34,372 nucleotides of DNA from a virus: positions 1 to 34,372 of IMG/VR virus record IMGVR_UViG_3300032271_000989. One strand, 5' to 3'. Below are positions 1 to 5,583 of this stretch, piece by piece. How positions within the stretch are numbered: position 1 is the stretch's first letter; each line of letters starts with the position of its first letter. The position numbers were made by a program, and so were the translations under genes. The notes beneath the pieces are model-generated. The model saw nothing but the letters and a program-made list of their open reading frames with translations. It was not told where the DNA came from and did no database searches.

Positions 1-303
1 CTGCACGCGCGGCTCGCTGTCATCGTAAGCGTCCGCATCTTCCTGCTTGGCGATTTCGCGTGCTTCGATGTTTTCGTTCATCATGCGCGCCACCCGCTCC
101 ACCGCGTCACCGGCAGGCGTGGGTCGGCGGTTCCAGGCAGATACAAGGTTCTCTTTTCGCCCGAACTCTACGCGGCTGCACGCCTGACAATCCTTGCAAA
201 CGATAACGTCACCGCCTGCATTGTTAGGCTCTTCTTCGCCAATCGTTATTCTTTGGGCCTCGCCACCACAGAACGGGCACGGCTTAAGGTCATGCTGGGT
301 CAT
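1..303 (-). CDS. Lar-like restriction-alleviation zinc protein, partial
   Basis: The ORF starts with ATG at 303 on the minus strand and stays open for 101 codons to the left edge, so its C-terminus is missing. The N-terminus reads KPCPFCGGEAQ, followed by CKDCQAC and then a SAWNRR block. CPFCGG, a second CxxC pair and a W-N-R tail are the hallmarks of the short Lar (restriction alleviation) zinc-ribbon family of phages and prophages. Rac-prophage Lar modulates type I restriction and modification. It is the most distal visible gene of the leftward operon and lies four genes downstream of an adenine methyltransferase, which fits an anti-restriction theme. After about residue 60 it becomes acidic and helical and could be a separate domain. 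The SD is weak. Family membership is likely; function is inferred. Confidence 0.75.
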   Translation of the reverse strand, partial: MTQHDLKPCPFCGGEAQRITIGEEEPNNAGGDVIVCKDCQACSRVEFGRKENLVSAWNRRPTPAGDAVERVARMMNENIEAREIAKQEDADAYDDSEPRVQ

Positions 304-314
304 GTGTTTTGCTT

Positions 315-578
315 TCAGGGGCGCAGCTTTTCGAGCTGCTGGGTGATCTTCGCGTACTCGTGCTGGAAGGCGGCGAGCTCGCGGGTGCGTTCGATGATGA
401 GGTGCTCGATGACGCGGCTGCGCCGTGTCAGCCGCTGGCGCTTCAAGCGGCGCGCCCTGGTCATCTGCGCGGGAGAAATGGCGGGGTCGGCGGCCAGCTT
501 GCGCGCCTCGCTGGCGCGCAGCAGGATGGGCTTGTACCAGGCGCGGGCCTCGTCGCGGGTGGGATAGGCGATGGCCAT
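315..578 (-). CDS. Small basic helical protein of unknown function
   Basis: This 87-aa protein starts at ATG 578, sharing one base with the stop of the upstream GapR-like gene (TGATG junction), so the two are probably translationally coupled. It is helical and strongly basic in the middle (RARRLKRQRLTRRSRV), with an N-terminal YPTRDEARAWYKPI segment. The basic patch suggests nucleic-acid binding, but I recognise no catalytic or zinc motif. It is followed after 11 bases by the Lar-like gene. Length, overlap and strand agree with the rest of the operon, so I take it as real, with no function assigned. Confidence 0.7.
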   Translation of the reverse strand: MAIAYPTRDEARAWYKPILLRASEARKLAADPAISPAQMTRARRLKRQRLTRRSRVIEHLIIERTRELAAFQHEYAKITQQLEKLRP

Positions 579-838
579 CAGTCGATCCCCAGCGCGTTCT
601 TGTAGACGTCGAGGATCGCTTCCATTTCGCGGCGATCGTCGGGGTTCATCTTCCGCAAGCGGATGATCTGGCGCATGATCTTGGCGTCGTAGCCGGCGGC
701 CTTGGCCTCGCTGAAGACGTCCTTGATGTCATCGCCGATGCCCTTCTTTTCTTCCTCGAGCCGCTCGATGCGTTCGACCAGGAGGCGCAGGCGTTCGTCG
801 GTCTCTTCGGCGCCGCTGTTGTGGCCAGCGCCGCTCAT
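578..838 (-). CDS. GapR-like (DUF2312) DNA-binding protein
   Basis: This 86-aa protein starts at ATG 838, overlapping the upstream stop as ATGA; an ATG further up would add 12 unlikely residues. Its core has the pattern LVERIERLEEEKKGIGDDIKD, then EAKAAGYDAKIMRQIIRLRK, then an acidic stretch and EAILDVYKNALG. That is the characteristic layout of the GapR/DUF2312 family. Caulobacter GapR is a nucleoid protein that clamps overtwisted DNA ahead of replication and transcription and works with topoisomerases. A copy in the early operon could help phage replication or transcription, or interfere with the host protein. The short Gly/Ser-rich N-terminus (SGAGHNSG) is typical of alphaproteobacterial members. 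The family call is strong; its role in the phage is inferred. Confidence 0.9.
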   Translation of the reverse strand: MSGAGHNSGAEETDERLRLLVERIERLEEEKKGIGDDIKDVFSEAKAAGYDAKIMRQIIRLRKMNPDDRREMEAILDVYKNALGID

Positions 839-1149
839 GCCGCCACCTGCAGGCGCTTTTCGACCGATACGCACCAGTTCTGCAGAGCGGCCGCGACGCC
901 CATGGTGCTGGTGGCGCTAATGCCATGGATGCGCGCGCGAGCGCCGTCGAAGCGGTCGGTGATGCGCGCGGACAGATCGGACTCGAGGGCCTGCGCGATC
1001 CTGGCGACAAGCGCCCGGTGAAGCGAGAACCATTCGCTGGTGCCTTGCCGATAGCGGGCGGTCGCATCGGCCTGCGCCTTTTCGAGCTCGGCGCGGATGC
1101 GCTGTGCGGTCTGCTTGACCTGGGCAGGGTTACGAAGCGGCGCGGTCAT
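835..1149 (-). CDS. Unknown early protein, predicted helical
   Basis: This 104-aa protein starts at ATG 1149 and overlaps the stop of the preceding gene by four bases (ATGA), then overlaps the GapR-like gene in the same way. The sequence is almost entirely helical and Ala/Arg/Gln-rich (PAQVKQTAQRIRAELEKAQADA), with an aromatic cluster around EWFSLHRALVARIAQALE and a Trp/Cys in the C-terminal quarter (LQNWCVSVEKRL). It has no signal peptide, membrane segment or catalytic motif that I recognise. Its place between a possible nucleotide-metabolism protein and a GapR-like protein fits an accessory replication function, but nothing in the sequence proves this. Confidence 0.7.
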   Translation of the reverse strand: MTAPLRNPAQVKQTAQRIRAELEKAQADATARYRQGTSEWFSLHRALVARIAQALESDLSARITDRFDGARARIHGISATSTMGVAAALQNWCVSVEKRLQVAA

Positions 1150-1493
1150 GCGGCGGCCTCGTCAGCGCGCTCGCGGTCGATCCGCTCGATTTCGGCGACG
1201 ATCAAGGCCGCAGCTTTAATAAGATCGCGGCGAGGATCTGCCAGCTTCAGCCAGTGCAAGTCCCACGGCCAAAGCATTTGAGCGCCAAAATGATTAGGCC
1301 CGAACTGTTTGGCGTGTTCGCGATCGTGCTTCGGCAAGCTGGCGTACAGGGCATAAACGCTAGCAGCGCGGGGCAGTTCGCCGAACAAATGGCTGTCGTC
1401 ATGCGCAGAGTTGAAGCCTTCGTGCTCGACCTGTCGCGCGCGCTCGTCGCGGATCTCGGCGAATATGTCGATCGTGGCTGGAATATGAATCAC
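1146..1493 (-). CDS. Phage protein with HDDxH / GEL signature, possible MazG-like fold
   Basis: This 115-aa protein begins at GTG 1493, overlapping the methyltransferase stop as GTGA. The conserved-looking parts are IFAEIRDERARQVEHEGF, then SAHDDSH, then GELPRAASVYALYA, then a WPWD motif, and finally RRDLIKAAALIVAEIERID. I recall this pattern (ER.RQ...G + HDD.H + GEL..AA..Y + WPW + RRD.I.AAALI.AEIER.D) from a widespread family of uncharacterised phage proteins. The acidic/His cluster inside an all-helical protein resembles the metal site of MazG-type nucleotide pyrophosphohydrolases, but the canonical EExxE pair is not obvious, so that link is tentative. The 133-aa gene at 2777-3178 looks like a divergent relative. 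Confidence 0.75.
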   Translation of the reverse strand: MIHIPATIDIFAEIRDERARQVEHEGFNSAHDDSHLFGELPRAASVYALYASLPKHDREHAKQFGPNHFGAQMLWPWDLHWLKLADPRRDLIKAAALIVAEIERIDRERADEAAA

Positions 1494-2218
1494 AGCAGCG
1501 GTCCTTTCTCGGCGGGGAAAAGGTGGGAGTAGTCGGGGTAGTCCGCGTCGCGCTCGAGGCGGCGGCGGGTGCCGGGCGGTATCCAGCGCTTGCGCGTGTC
1601 GTGCTGGCCGGGGCGGAAAATGAAAGCGCTGTAGGCCGTGGCGCTCGACGCGCTGCGGGGCTTGCCGGCCTCGTCAAGGTTGAACGGATCGGGGGCGCCG
1701 CTGCGGATCAGGCGGCCCTTGAGCATCACCACGCGTTCGCAGAACGTGACTTCGTACGTCGGCCGCGCGTGAGGGTGAAACAGGTCGCCGTAGCGTTCCC
1801 CGCCCTCGGCAAAGGCGGTGCGGGCGATCACGACGACGCCGCGCCGCGCCAGCGTCACCGCGCGCAGGACGAACTGCGCGCCGACGTTGAAGGGCGGGTT
1901 GATGAAGATCCAGTCTGGATCGTGCACCGGCAGCGGCGCGCTGCGATCGAGGAAGTCATAGATCCCGTGATCGAGCGAGTAGCGAAAGACGTCGGTGGCG
2001 TAGACCTGGGCGAAATACTCGCGCATCGGCCGCGCCATGTGGAGTTCGCCGCAGCACGGTTCCCATGCCCGCTGGACGTTGAGCGCTTCGCCCATTTCCT
2101 GTTCGAGGAATTCGCAGATCGAGCGCGTGGCCCAAGGCTGGGTGGGGAAATAGTCAAGGCTGTCGGGCGCCTCGATCCGGCGGGCCATGACGGCCGTGGA
2201 GCGGTTGGCGGCGGTCAA
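1490..2218 (-). CDS. Phage DNA N6-adenine methyltransferase
   Basis: This 242-aa protein has the phage Dam-type layout. The N-terminal DYFPTQPWATRSICEFLE resembles the usual D-[FY]-P-T-P-P-W-A-T start of the family. Next comes the SAM-binding motif I (AWEPCCGELHM), then the catalytic motif IV FINPPF (about residues 105-110) of the amino-methyltransferase class. It would methylate adenine in phage DNA, probably against host restriction. The longest frame starts at GTG 2230, but I chose TTG 2218: it has an SD (GGAGG) 5 nt upstream and overlaps the previous stop as TTGA, like its neighbours. ATG 2188 is a fallback. A Lar-like protein in the same operon fits an anti-restriction role. Confidence 0.88.
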   Translation of the reverse strand: MTAANRSTAVMARRIEAPDSLDYFPTQPWATRSICEFLEQEMGEALNVQRAWEPCCGELHMARPMREYFAQVYATDVFRYSLDHGIYDFLDRSAPLPVHDPDWIFINPPFNVGAQFVLRAVTLARRGVVVIARTAFAEGGERYGDLFHPHARPTYEVTFCERVVMLKGRLIRSGAPDPFNLDEAGKPRSASSATAYSAFIFRPGQHDTRKRWIPPGTRRRLERDADYPDYSHLFPAEKGPLL

Positions 2219-2466
2219 TGATGCCTCCACGCGGTGGTGGCGATCGCGAAGACCGCGCAGGCGGTGAAGAACAGGAAGGCGGCGGCGAGGCGAACGACGA
2301 TGCGGTCGCCGGGGGTCATGGCGGCAAGCGCGTCGTCGATCGGCATGGGCGCGTCGGGCCAGTCCACCGGGTAATCCTCGGTGTAGGCGGGGTCGTCGGG
2401 CAGCGGGGTAACGTCGCGGCCGAGGGTGCGCATGTAGGCGTCAAGGTCGGGGTGCCGGTCCATCAT
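2215..2466 (-). CDS. Small protein with one C-terminal membrane segment
   Basis: This 83-aa protein starts at ATG 2466, embedded in the upstream stop (ATGATG junction). The first 50 residues are acidic and Pro-rich (DPAYTEDYPVDWPDAPMPIDD). They are followed by one hydrophobic helix, IVVRLAAAFLFFTACAVFAIATTA, near the C-terminus and a short WRHH tail. A cytoplasmic domain with a C-terminal anchor is likely. I do not recognise the family. It is coupled to the methyltransferase downstream by a one-codon overlap. Confidence 0.65.
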   Translation of the reverse strand: MMDRHPDLDAYMRTLGRDVTPLPDDPAYTEDYPVDWPDAPMPIDDALAAMTPGDRIVVRLAAAFLFFTACAVFAIATTAWRHH

Positions 2467-2774
2467 GCCTGCCCCCGCCCTGCCAGCCACTGCTGGATCA
2501 TCCCGTCGGCCTGTGCGCCCTGAATCGCTTCAAGATGATCGGCCGCGCGGATCAGCTGCTGCGCAAACTGGCGTGCGCCCTGCGGGGTGTGGTCGACGAA
2601 CAGTGCTGCTCGATCGGCCATCAGGACGAGGCGGACGTTGGCGCCGTTGGTGGCGATCGCCAAGTGCCGGCTCGGGCAGATGTCGACGCCATGGAACTGG
2701 CTGCACGTCTGCTGAAAAGGGGCGATATCGGCATCTGGTTCCTGATAGACCAGCTGCGGCTTTTCCTCAGACAT
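2463..2774 (-). CDS. Unknown 103-aa early protein
   Basis: The protein starts at ATG 2774, preceded by a strong SD (GGAGGGG) whose sequence lies inside the end of the upstream gene. The sequence begins MSEEKPQLVYQEPDADIAPF and contains two Cys (QQTCSQFHGVDICPSRH). A beta-like stretch, HLAIATNGANVRLVLMADRAALFVD, comes next, then a C-terminal helix ending in WLAGRGQA. The pattern (short N-terminus, beta-rich middle, helical end) recalls small phage proteins that have no assigned function. No membrane segment or catalytic motif is visible. Confidence 0.7.
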   Translation of the reverse strand: MSEEKPQLVYQEPDADIAPFQQTCSQFHGVDICPSRHLAIATNGANVRLVLMADRAALFVDHTPQGARQFAQQLIRAADHLEAIQGAQADGMIQQWLAGRGQA

Positions 2775-2776
2775 GG

Positions 2777-3178
2777 CTATTTCCCCTCCGGTATGTCCGC
2801 GTCGATGCGGTCGATCAGGGCCAGGCACAGGGCGGCGAGCGTGACCGCATGCGCGCGCACCAGGTGTGGCCGGTTAAATTGCGTGTATTCGGTGACGGCG
2901 ATGCCCTGCCGCGCCAGCTGGCGGGCGAAGTGGGCGAGGCTGCGGCCGCGGTCCTTTTCCGGGGTGTGGCCGCAGTCGAAAATGTGGCGGTGGCGTTCGG
3001 CCATGACCGCTTCCATGGCGGCGACCCGGACATAGCGGGCCGGCGGTTCTGCCGGGGCGGCGGGTTCGACCCGCGAAGGCGGTCCGTCCGCCCCGGCAGC
3101 TTCCCCTCCATGCTCCGAAGGGCTTTTGGCCGAAGGGCTTGCGGTGCGACTGTTGCATGAAGGGGGAAGCTCAACCAT
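2777..3178 (-). CDS. Unknown helical protein, possible relative of the 1146-1493 gene
   Basis: I place the start at ATG 3178 because a GAGAGG SD lies 7 nt upstream; the longer frame to 3277 would invade the previous gene. The 133-aa protein has a low-complexity Ser/Pro/Ala N-terminus (about 55 residues). A helical domain follows: AAMEAVMAERHRHIFDCGHTP, then RSLAHFARQL, then RAHAVTLAALCLALIDRIDADI. The spacing of ER.R....G.T...D and the C-terminal AA(L)...A.IDRID echo the 115-aa protein at 1146-1493, so the two may be diverged copies. Function is unknown. The Cys/His cluster DCGHT is unusual but isolated. Confidence 0.65.
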   Translation of the reverse strand: MVELPPSCNSRTASPSAKSPSEHGGEAAGADGPPSRVEPAAPAEPPARYVRVAAMEAVMAERHRHIFDCGHTPEKDRGRSLAHFARQLARQGIAVTEYTQFNRPHLVRAHAVTLAALCLALIDRIDADIPEGK

Positions 3179-3195
3179 GGGAAAGCCTCTCGATT

Positions 3196-3381
3196 TCAGG
3201 GGTGTGCGTCGGCCTCGGCCGACAGGGTGCCGCCCCGCTGAACCCATGCCTCGGACGCGACCACGGCGACGTTGCACAGCAGCTGCATGACAAGGACGAG
3301 GCCCATAATCAGGACGATGCCGGGCAGGCGGGCGCCCGCGATGATCGCGCGATCGGCGAGGATCAGGAGGCGGCGAGTCAT
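3196..3381 (-). CDS. Small membrane protein
   Basis: This 61-aa protein begins at ATG 3381, overlapping the stop of the upstream gene as ATGA; a longer in-frame extension to 3417 lacks an SD. The N-terminus is positive (MTRRLLILADR). It is followed by a hydrophobic helix at about residues 17-41 (LPGIVLIMGLVLVMQLLCNVAVV) and a hydrophilic C-terminal tail, so one membrane span is likely. It could be an early inner-membrane effector. There is no recognisable family. Confidence 0.6.
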   Translation of the reverse strand: MTRRLLILADRAIIAGARLPGIVLIMGLVLVMQLLCNVAVVASEAWVQRGGTLSAEADAHP

Positions 3382-3665
3382 AGCTGAACCGTCATTTTCT
3401 CGATCGTGGCGCCGCACTTGGCGCCAACGTCAAGCAAGGCCTCGGTGGCGAGTTCGATGCGGCCCCGCAGGACGCCCAAGGCCACGCCCATGGCCGTCGT
3501 CCCGACCGCCCCGTTGGGGTGGCTGAACGATATGCGCATCAGGGTCTCGATGGCTTGGTCTGCAGCGTGCACCGCAATGTCGGCGATCTCGGGCACAAAC
3601 TGCGGAGGGATCGCCTTGCCGGCGAGGGCTGCGCGGATGCTGGCGCGCGCGCTGTCATCGCTCAT
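3378..3665 (-). CDS. Unknown 95-aa early protein
   Basis: The gene starts at ATG 3665, overlapping the stop of the preceding gene (ATGA), and ends in an ATGA overlap with the next. The protein is helical: IRAALAGKAIPPQFVPEIADI, then VHAADQAIETLMRIS, then a Gly-rich GAVGTTAMGVALGVLRGRIELATEAL. The middle segment is moderately hydrophobic but interrupted by charges, so I do not call it a membrane span. No family is recognised. The operon position makes it a delayed-early gene controlled from the OL operators. Confidence 0.65.
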   Translation of the reverse strand: MSDDSARASIRAALAGKAIPPQFVPEIADIAVHAADQAIETLMRISFSHPNGAVGTTAMGVALGVLRGRIELATEALLDVGAKCGATIEKMTVQL

Positions 3666-4036
3666 GCCACCCCCCTCATGTCACGGCCGCCGACCAGGCG
3701 CAGGTGGCGGGCGGCGTCGTCCATCGACGCGGCGGCGTCGGCGCGGGCCTTGCGGTCGACCAGGGCGGCGCCGTCAGGGGGAAGAAACCCCTCGATCCAC
3801 GCCTCGACGCCGGCGCGAACCCATGTCGAGCGCGCGGTAACGTCGGCGGACAGGGCGCCGCCCTTGGTCATGGCGGGCAGCGGATGGGGAAAATCGTGGT
3901 GCGCGATCAGCTGGCGCACATAAGCGATCATGCGCCGATCGCTGTAGCCATGCTGGCCGAGCTCGCGGCGAATGAACCAGAGGGTGCAGGTGGTATCGCC
4001 GGGATCGTCTGCCGGCTTGGGGGAGCGTAAAGGCAT
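3662..4036 (-). CDS. First gene of the leftward operon, possible small DNA-binding protein
   Basis: This 124-aa protein starts at ATG 4036, with a GGAGG SD 8 nt upstream. The longer frame from ATG 4069 has no SD and would overlap the promoter. The sequence has WFIRRELGQHGYSDRRMIAYVRQLIAHHDFPHPLPAM, then TARSTWVRAGVEAWIEGFLPPD. A helix pair, an 'FPxPLP' strand and a second helix with a conserved-looking TWVRAGVEAWI resemble AlpA/excisionase-like winged-helix proteins, in which an HTH is followed by a W-R-R-x-D-x-x-A-W-x helix. I regard this only as a suggestion. Being first behind the operator pair, it is an early gene that would be silent in the lysogen. Confidence 0.7.
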   Translation of the reverse strand: MPLRSPKPADDPGDTTCTLWFIRRELGQHGYSDRRMIAYVRQLIAHHDFPHPLPAMTKGGALSADVTARSTWVRAGVEAWIEGFLPPDGAALVDRKARADAAASMDDAARHLRLVGGRDMRGVA

Positions 4037-4067
4037 GGGAGAGGCCTCCGTGGTGGGTAACGGGGCC

Positions 4068-4097
4068 ATATGTGTTAGCGTTGCGCTAACATGTCAA
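4068..4097 (-). promoter_or_regulatory. Leftward early promoter (PL-like) containing operator O1
   Basis: On the minus strand a perfect -35 TTGACA lies at 4097-4092. The -10 candidate about 17-18 nt downstream (CACATA/ACATAT, near 4074-4068) is poor. The 17-bp operator O1 fills the spacer, so a bound repressor would block RNA polymerase. The SD and ATG 4036 of the first leftward gene follow about 20 nt downstream of the expected start site. The arrangement is equivalent to lambda PL/OL. The promoter is inferred from sequence alone. Confidence 0.6.
4074..4090. promoter_or_regulatory. Operator O1 (OL), 17-bp palindrome
   Basis: GTTAGCG-TTG-CGCTAAC is a perfect 7-bp inverted repeat with a 3-bp centre. 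It differs from the operator O3 beside the Cro-like gene only in the centre. It lies in the spacer of the leftward promoter. The expected ligands are the Xre-type repressor at 4353-4739 and the Cro-like protein at 4803-5012. Confidence 0.85.
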
Positions 4098-4106
4098 TGG
4101 AAATCT

Positions 4107-4123
4107 GTAAGCGTTACGCTAAC
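4107..4123. promoter_or_regulatory. Operator O2 (OL), 17-bp palindrome
   Basis: GTAAGCG-TTA-CGCTAAC matches O1 and O3 in 13 of 14 arm positions. Its centre is 33 bp from that of O1, about three helical turns, so repressor dimers would sit on the same face of the DNA, which favours cooperative binding. It lies just upstream of the -35 of the leftward promoter. Confidence 0.82.
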
Positions 4124-4134
4124 TCTGCAACCTC

Positions 4135-4344
4135 TTAGATTGTCCCTAAGGTCGAGAATACGTAACTCAGGCACCATGCAAACGCTATCGCAGCTACCAC
4201 GAAGGCAGCTGCGATCCAGTTCGTTCGGTGGGCCGGCGACATGTTTGGCGCCATCCAATTGATCGCGCGGACAATGCCGACTGGCATGGCAATGGCGGCG
4301 GCTATCAAGAGCAGTGCCTCCAAGAAAGGCGCCGCCGTTTGCAT
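4135..4344 (-). CDS. Small two-span membrane protein in the rex position
   Basis: This 69-aa protein starts at ATG 4344, eight bases after the repressor stop, so it is very likely cotranscribed with the repressor and made in the lysogen. Hydrophobic helices lie at about residues 7-27 (FLEALLLIAAAIAMPVGIVRA) and 43-66 (WIAAAFVVAAIAFAWCLSYVF). A short loop, NWMAPNMSPAHRTN, separates them. It is the only gene between the OL operators and the repressor gene, the position held by rexA/rexB in lambda. It is therefore a candidate lysogenic exclusion or conversion protein. There is no sequence similarity to RexB that I can see; the inference is positional. Confidence 0.7.
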   Translation of the reverse strand: MQTAAPFLEALLLIAAAIAMPVGIVRAINWMAPNMSPAHRTNWIAAAFVVAAIAFAWCLSYVFSTLGTI

Positions 4345-4352
4345 TGCGTCGT

Positions 4353-4739
4353 TCAGGCCCTGCGCTTTTGCGGTGTTTCCGCTTCGAGCGGAGCGGGGAG
4401 CAGGACGTCGATCATCTGTTTCACCTGGGCGCGTTTGTCTTCGGCAGCTGCGCGCAGTCGATCGATGATTTCACGCTCCTCGGCCGATAACGCTTCGGCG
4501 TTTTCATCCCTGGGAAGCAAGTCTGCTGACGTTACGCCGAGCGCCGCAGAGATCCGGCGCATGTAGTCCTGGGTAAGCGTCATCTTGCCAGTTTCGAGGT
4601 CGCTGATGGTCGGCTTTGACGTGCCAATGCGATCTGCCAGCGCTTGCTGGGACATGCGCGGCACAGCTGCCATGCGCAATTCTCGGATGCGGTTAGGTAA
4701 ATCTGACACCCGCACAAAATGATAGATTTCCGCTGACAT
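4353..4739 (-). CDS. Xre-family (CI-like) lysogeny repressor
   Basis: This 128-aa protein has an N-terminal helix-turn-helix at about residues 16-70. The signature is MSQQALADRIGTSKPTISDLETGK, with the recognition helix SKPTISDLETG, followed by LTQDYMRRISAALGVTSADLLP. The C-terminal half is a charged helix (AEEREIIDRLRAAAEDKRAQVKQMIDVLL) that could dimerise. There is no LexA/CI-type Ser/Lys peptidase domain, so inactivation by RecA-driven cleavage is not expected; the antirepressor at 27496 could supply the release mechanism instead. It is transcribed away from the Cro-like gene, from a promoter with a perfect TTGACA -35, and is nearly leaderless. It should bind the 17-bp operators on both sides. 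Confidence 0.9.
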   Translation of the reverse strand: MSAEIYHFVRVSDLPNRIRELRMAAVPRMSQQALADRIGTSKPTISDLETGKMTLTQDYMRRISAALGVTSADLLPRDENAEALSAEEREIIDRLRAAAEDKRAQVKQMIDVLLPAPLEAETPQKRRA

Positions 4740-4748
4740 GATAAGACG

Positions 4749-4775
4749 ACTATCCTCTAACGCGGGCTTGTCAAT
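4749..4775 (-). promoter_or_regulatory. Repressor promoter (PRM-like)
   Basis: On the minus strand, TTGACA (4775-4770) is followed after 15 nt by GATAGT (4754-4749). The expected start is near 4742, only about three bases before the repressor ATG, so the message would be nearly leaderless. The -35 overlaps the -35 of the rightward promoter on the other strand. An operator half-site, CTCTAAC (4755-4761 on plus; 6 of 7 matches to CGCTAAC), lies in the spacer and could allow autoregulation. Confidence 0.6.
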
Positions 4776-4796
4776 TCGTTAGCGTTTCGCTAACCT
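4768..4796 (+). promoter_or_regulatory. Rightward early promoter (PR-like)
   Basis: TTGTCA (4768-4773) is followed after 17 nt by TAACCT (4791-4796). Operator O3 fills the spacer, so repressor binding would shut it off. Transcription should start near 4803, which is the A of the Cro-like ATG. No SD precedes that ATG, so the message may be leaderless. Confidence 0.6.
4778..4794. promoter_or_regulatory. Operator O3 (OR), 17-bp palindrome
   Basis: GTTAGCG-TTT-CGCTAAC is a perfect inverted repeat with arms identical to O1. It sits between the -35 and -10 of the rightward promoter and eight bases before the Cro-like gene. Together with O1 and O2 it brackets the repressor and the small membrane protein. 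Confidence 0.87.
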
Positions 4797-4802
4797 CCCG
4801 AC

Positions 4803-5012
4803 ATGGGACATACAGTCGCAGAGCACCCCTTAAAAAAGTGGCGTAAATCCAAGGGTTACACTTTGGAACAAGCCGCCAAAATGGTGGGGACATCGCGCCC
4901 GGTCTGGTACGACTGGGAGCGTGGCCGTCGCCGGCCTAGCGCCATGTTCATGCCGAAGTTGCGTGATCTGACCGGCATATCCGCAGATATTTTCTACAGC
5001 GACGCGGCCTAG
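4803..5012 (+). CDS. Cro-like helix-turn-helix protein
   Basis: This 69-aa single-domain HTH protein contains LKKWRKSKGYTLEQAAKMVGTSRPVWYDWERGRRRPS, then a short C-terminal segment, LRDLTGISADIFYSD. It is divergent from the repressor gene and directly behind operator O3, the cro position. It would compete with the repressor for the operators and open the rightward early operon. The ATG has no SD (the sequence before it is CTCCCGAC) and coincides with the predicted +1, so translation may be leaderless. The call is firm on architecture; direct homology to lambda Cro is not claimed. Confidence 0.85.
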   Translation: MGHTVAEHPLKKWRKSKGYTLEQAAKMVGTSRPVWYDWERGRRRPSAMFMPKLRDLTGISADIFYSDAA

Positions 5013-5016
5013 CGCC

Positions 5017-5583
5017 ATGGCGGGGGGCGGATCAGCACCGGCAGTCGCAGTCGCCAGCAAGCGCCCGGGCGAACCCTGGGGCGTTTGCGTGATCCGCGGC
5101 GGCTTCGCACTCACACATGTGACGGCGGCCGAGGCACGCGCGCTGGCCGAGCAGCTGCTGGCGGCGGCGACAGTGGCCGAGGGCCGGCACGCCAGTCAGA
5201 CGCCGTCGCGACTTGACGATTTCAAGGCCTATATCGCCGAGCAGCCGCGCGCCACCGGTGTCTCAAGTCAGCTGATGTGGGGCGATGCCGGGGCGCTGCG
5301 CGCGCGATGTGCCGAAGCACTGAAGCCGTTCATTGCGCCACAGGCGGGATTGCTGCTTCGTGGCGGCGTGGTGCGTGACGGATCGGTCAGGGCGTATCTG
5401 GCGCACCTTGAGCAAGGTGGCGTGCTGTCACCTGAAGCGCGGCAGCCAGTTCCATGGCGCCGGGGTGTTCTTCGGCATCGAGACGCCGTGTCAGTCGCGA
5501 GAAATGTCGCGCAAGGCTTGATGCGGTTTGCGGCAAGAGCAGCCCGTGGCGGTGCAGTTCGCCTGCAAGCGTGGCGCAAATGA
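5017..5583 (+). CDS. Early protein of unknown function with a suspect C-terminus
   Basis: The ORF opens four bases after the Cro-like stop and encodes 188 aa. The first two thirds look genuine: GVCVIRGGFALTHVTAAEARALAEQLLAAA is a compact beta-alpha unit, and codons there favour G/C at position 3. After about residue 125 the codon bias falls and the sequence turns into an Arg/Ala-rich tail antisense to the well-supported gene at 5387-5656. In another frame a stop occurs near 5410 (cct-TGA). An ancestral gene may have ended there and been extended by a frameshift, or been joined to the minus-strand gene by recombination. SD is poor. Function is unknown. Confidence 0.5.
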   Translation: MAGGGSAPAVAVASKRPGEPWGVCVIRGGFALTHVTAAEARALAEQLLAAATVAEGRHASQTPSRLDDFKAYIAEQPRATGVSSQLMWGDAGALRARCAEALKPFIAPQAGLLLRGGVVRDGSVRAYLAHLEQGGVLSPEARQPVPWRRGVLRHRDAVSVARNVAQGLMRFAARAARGGAVRLQAWRK

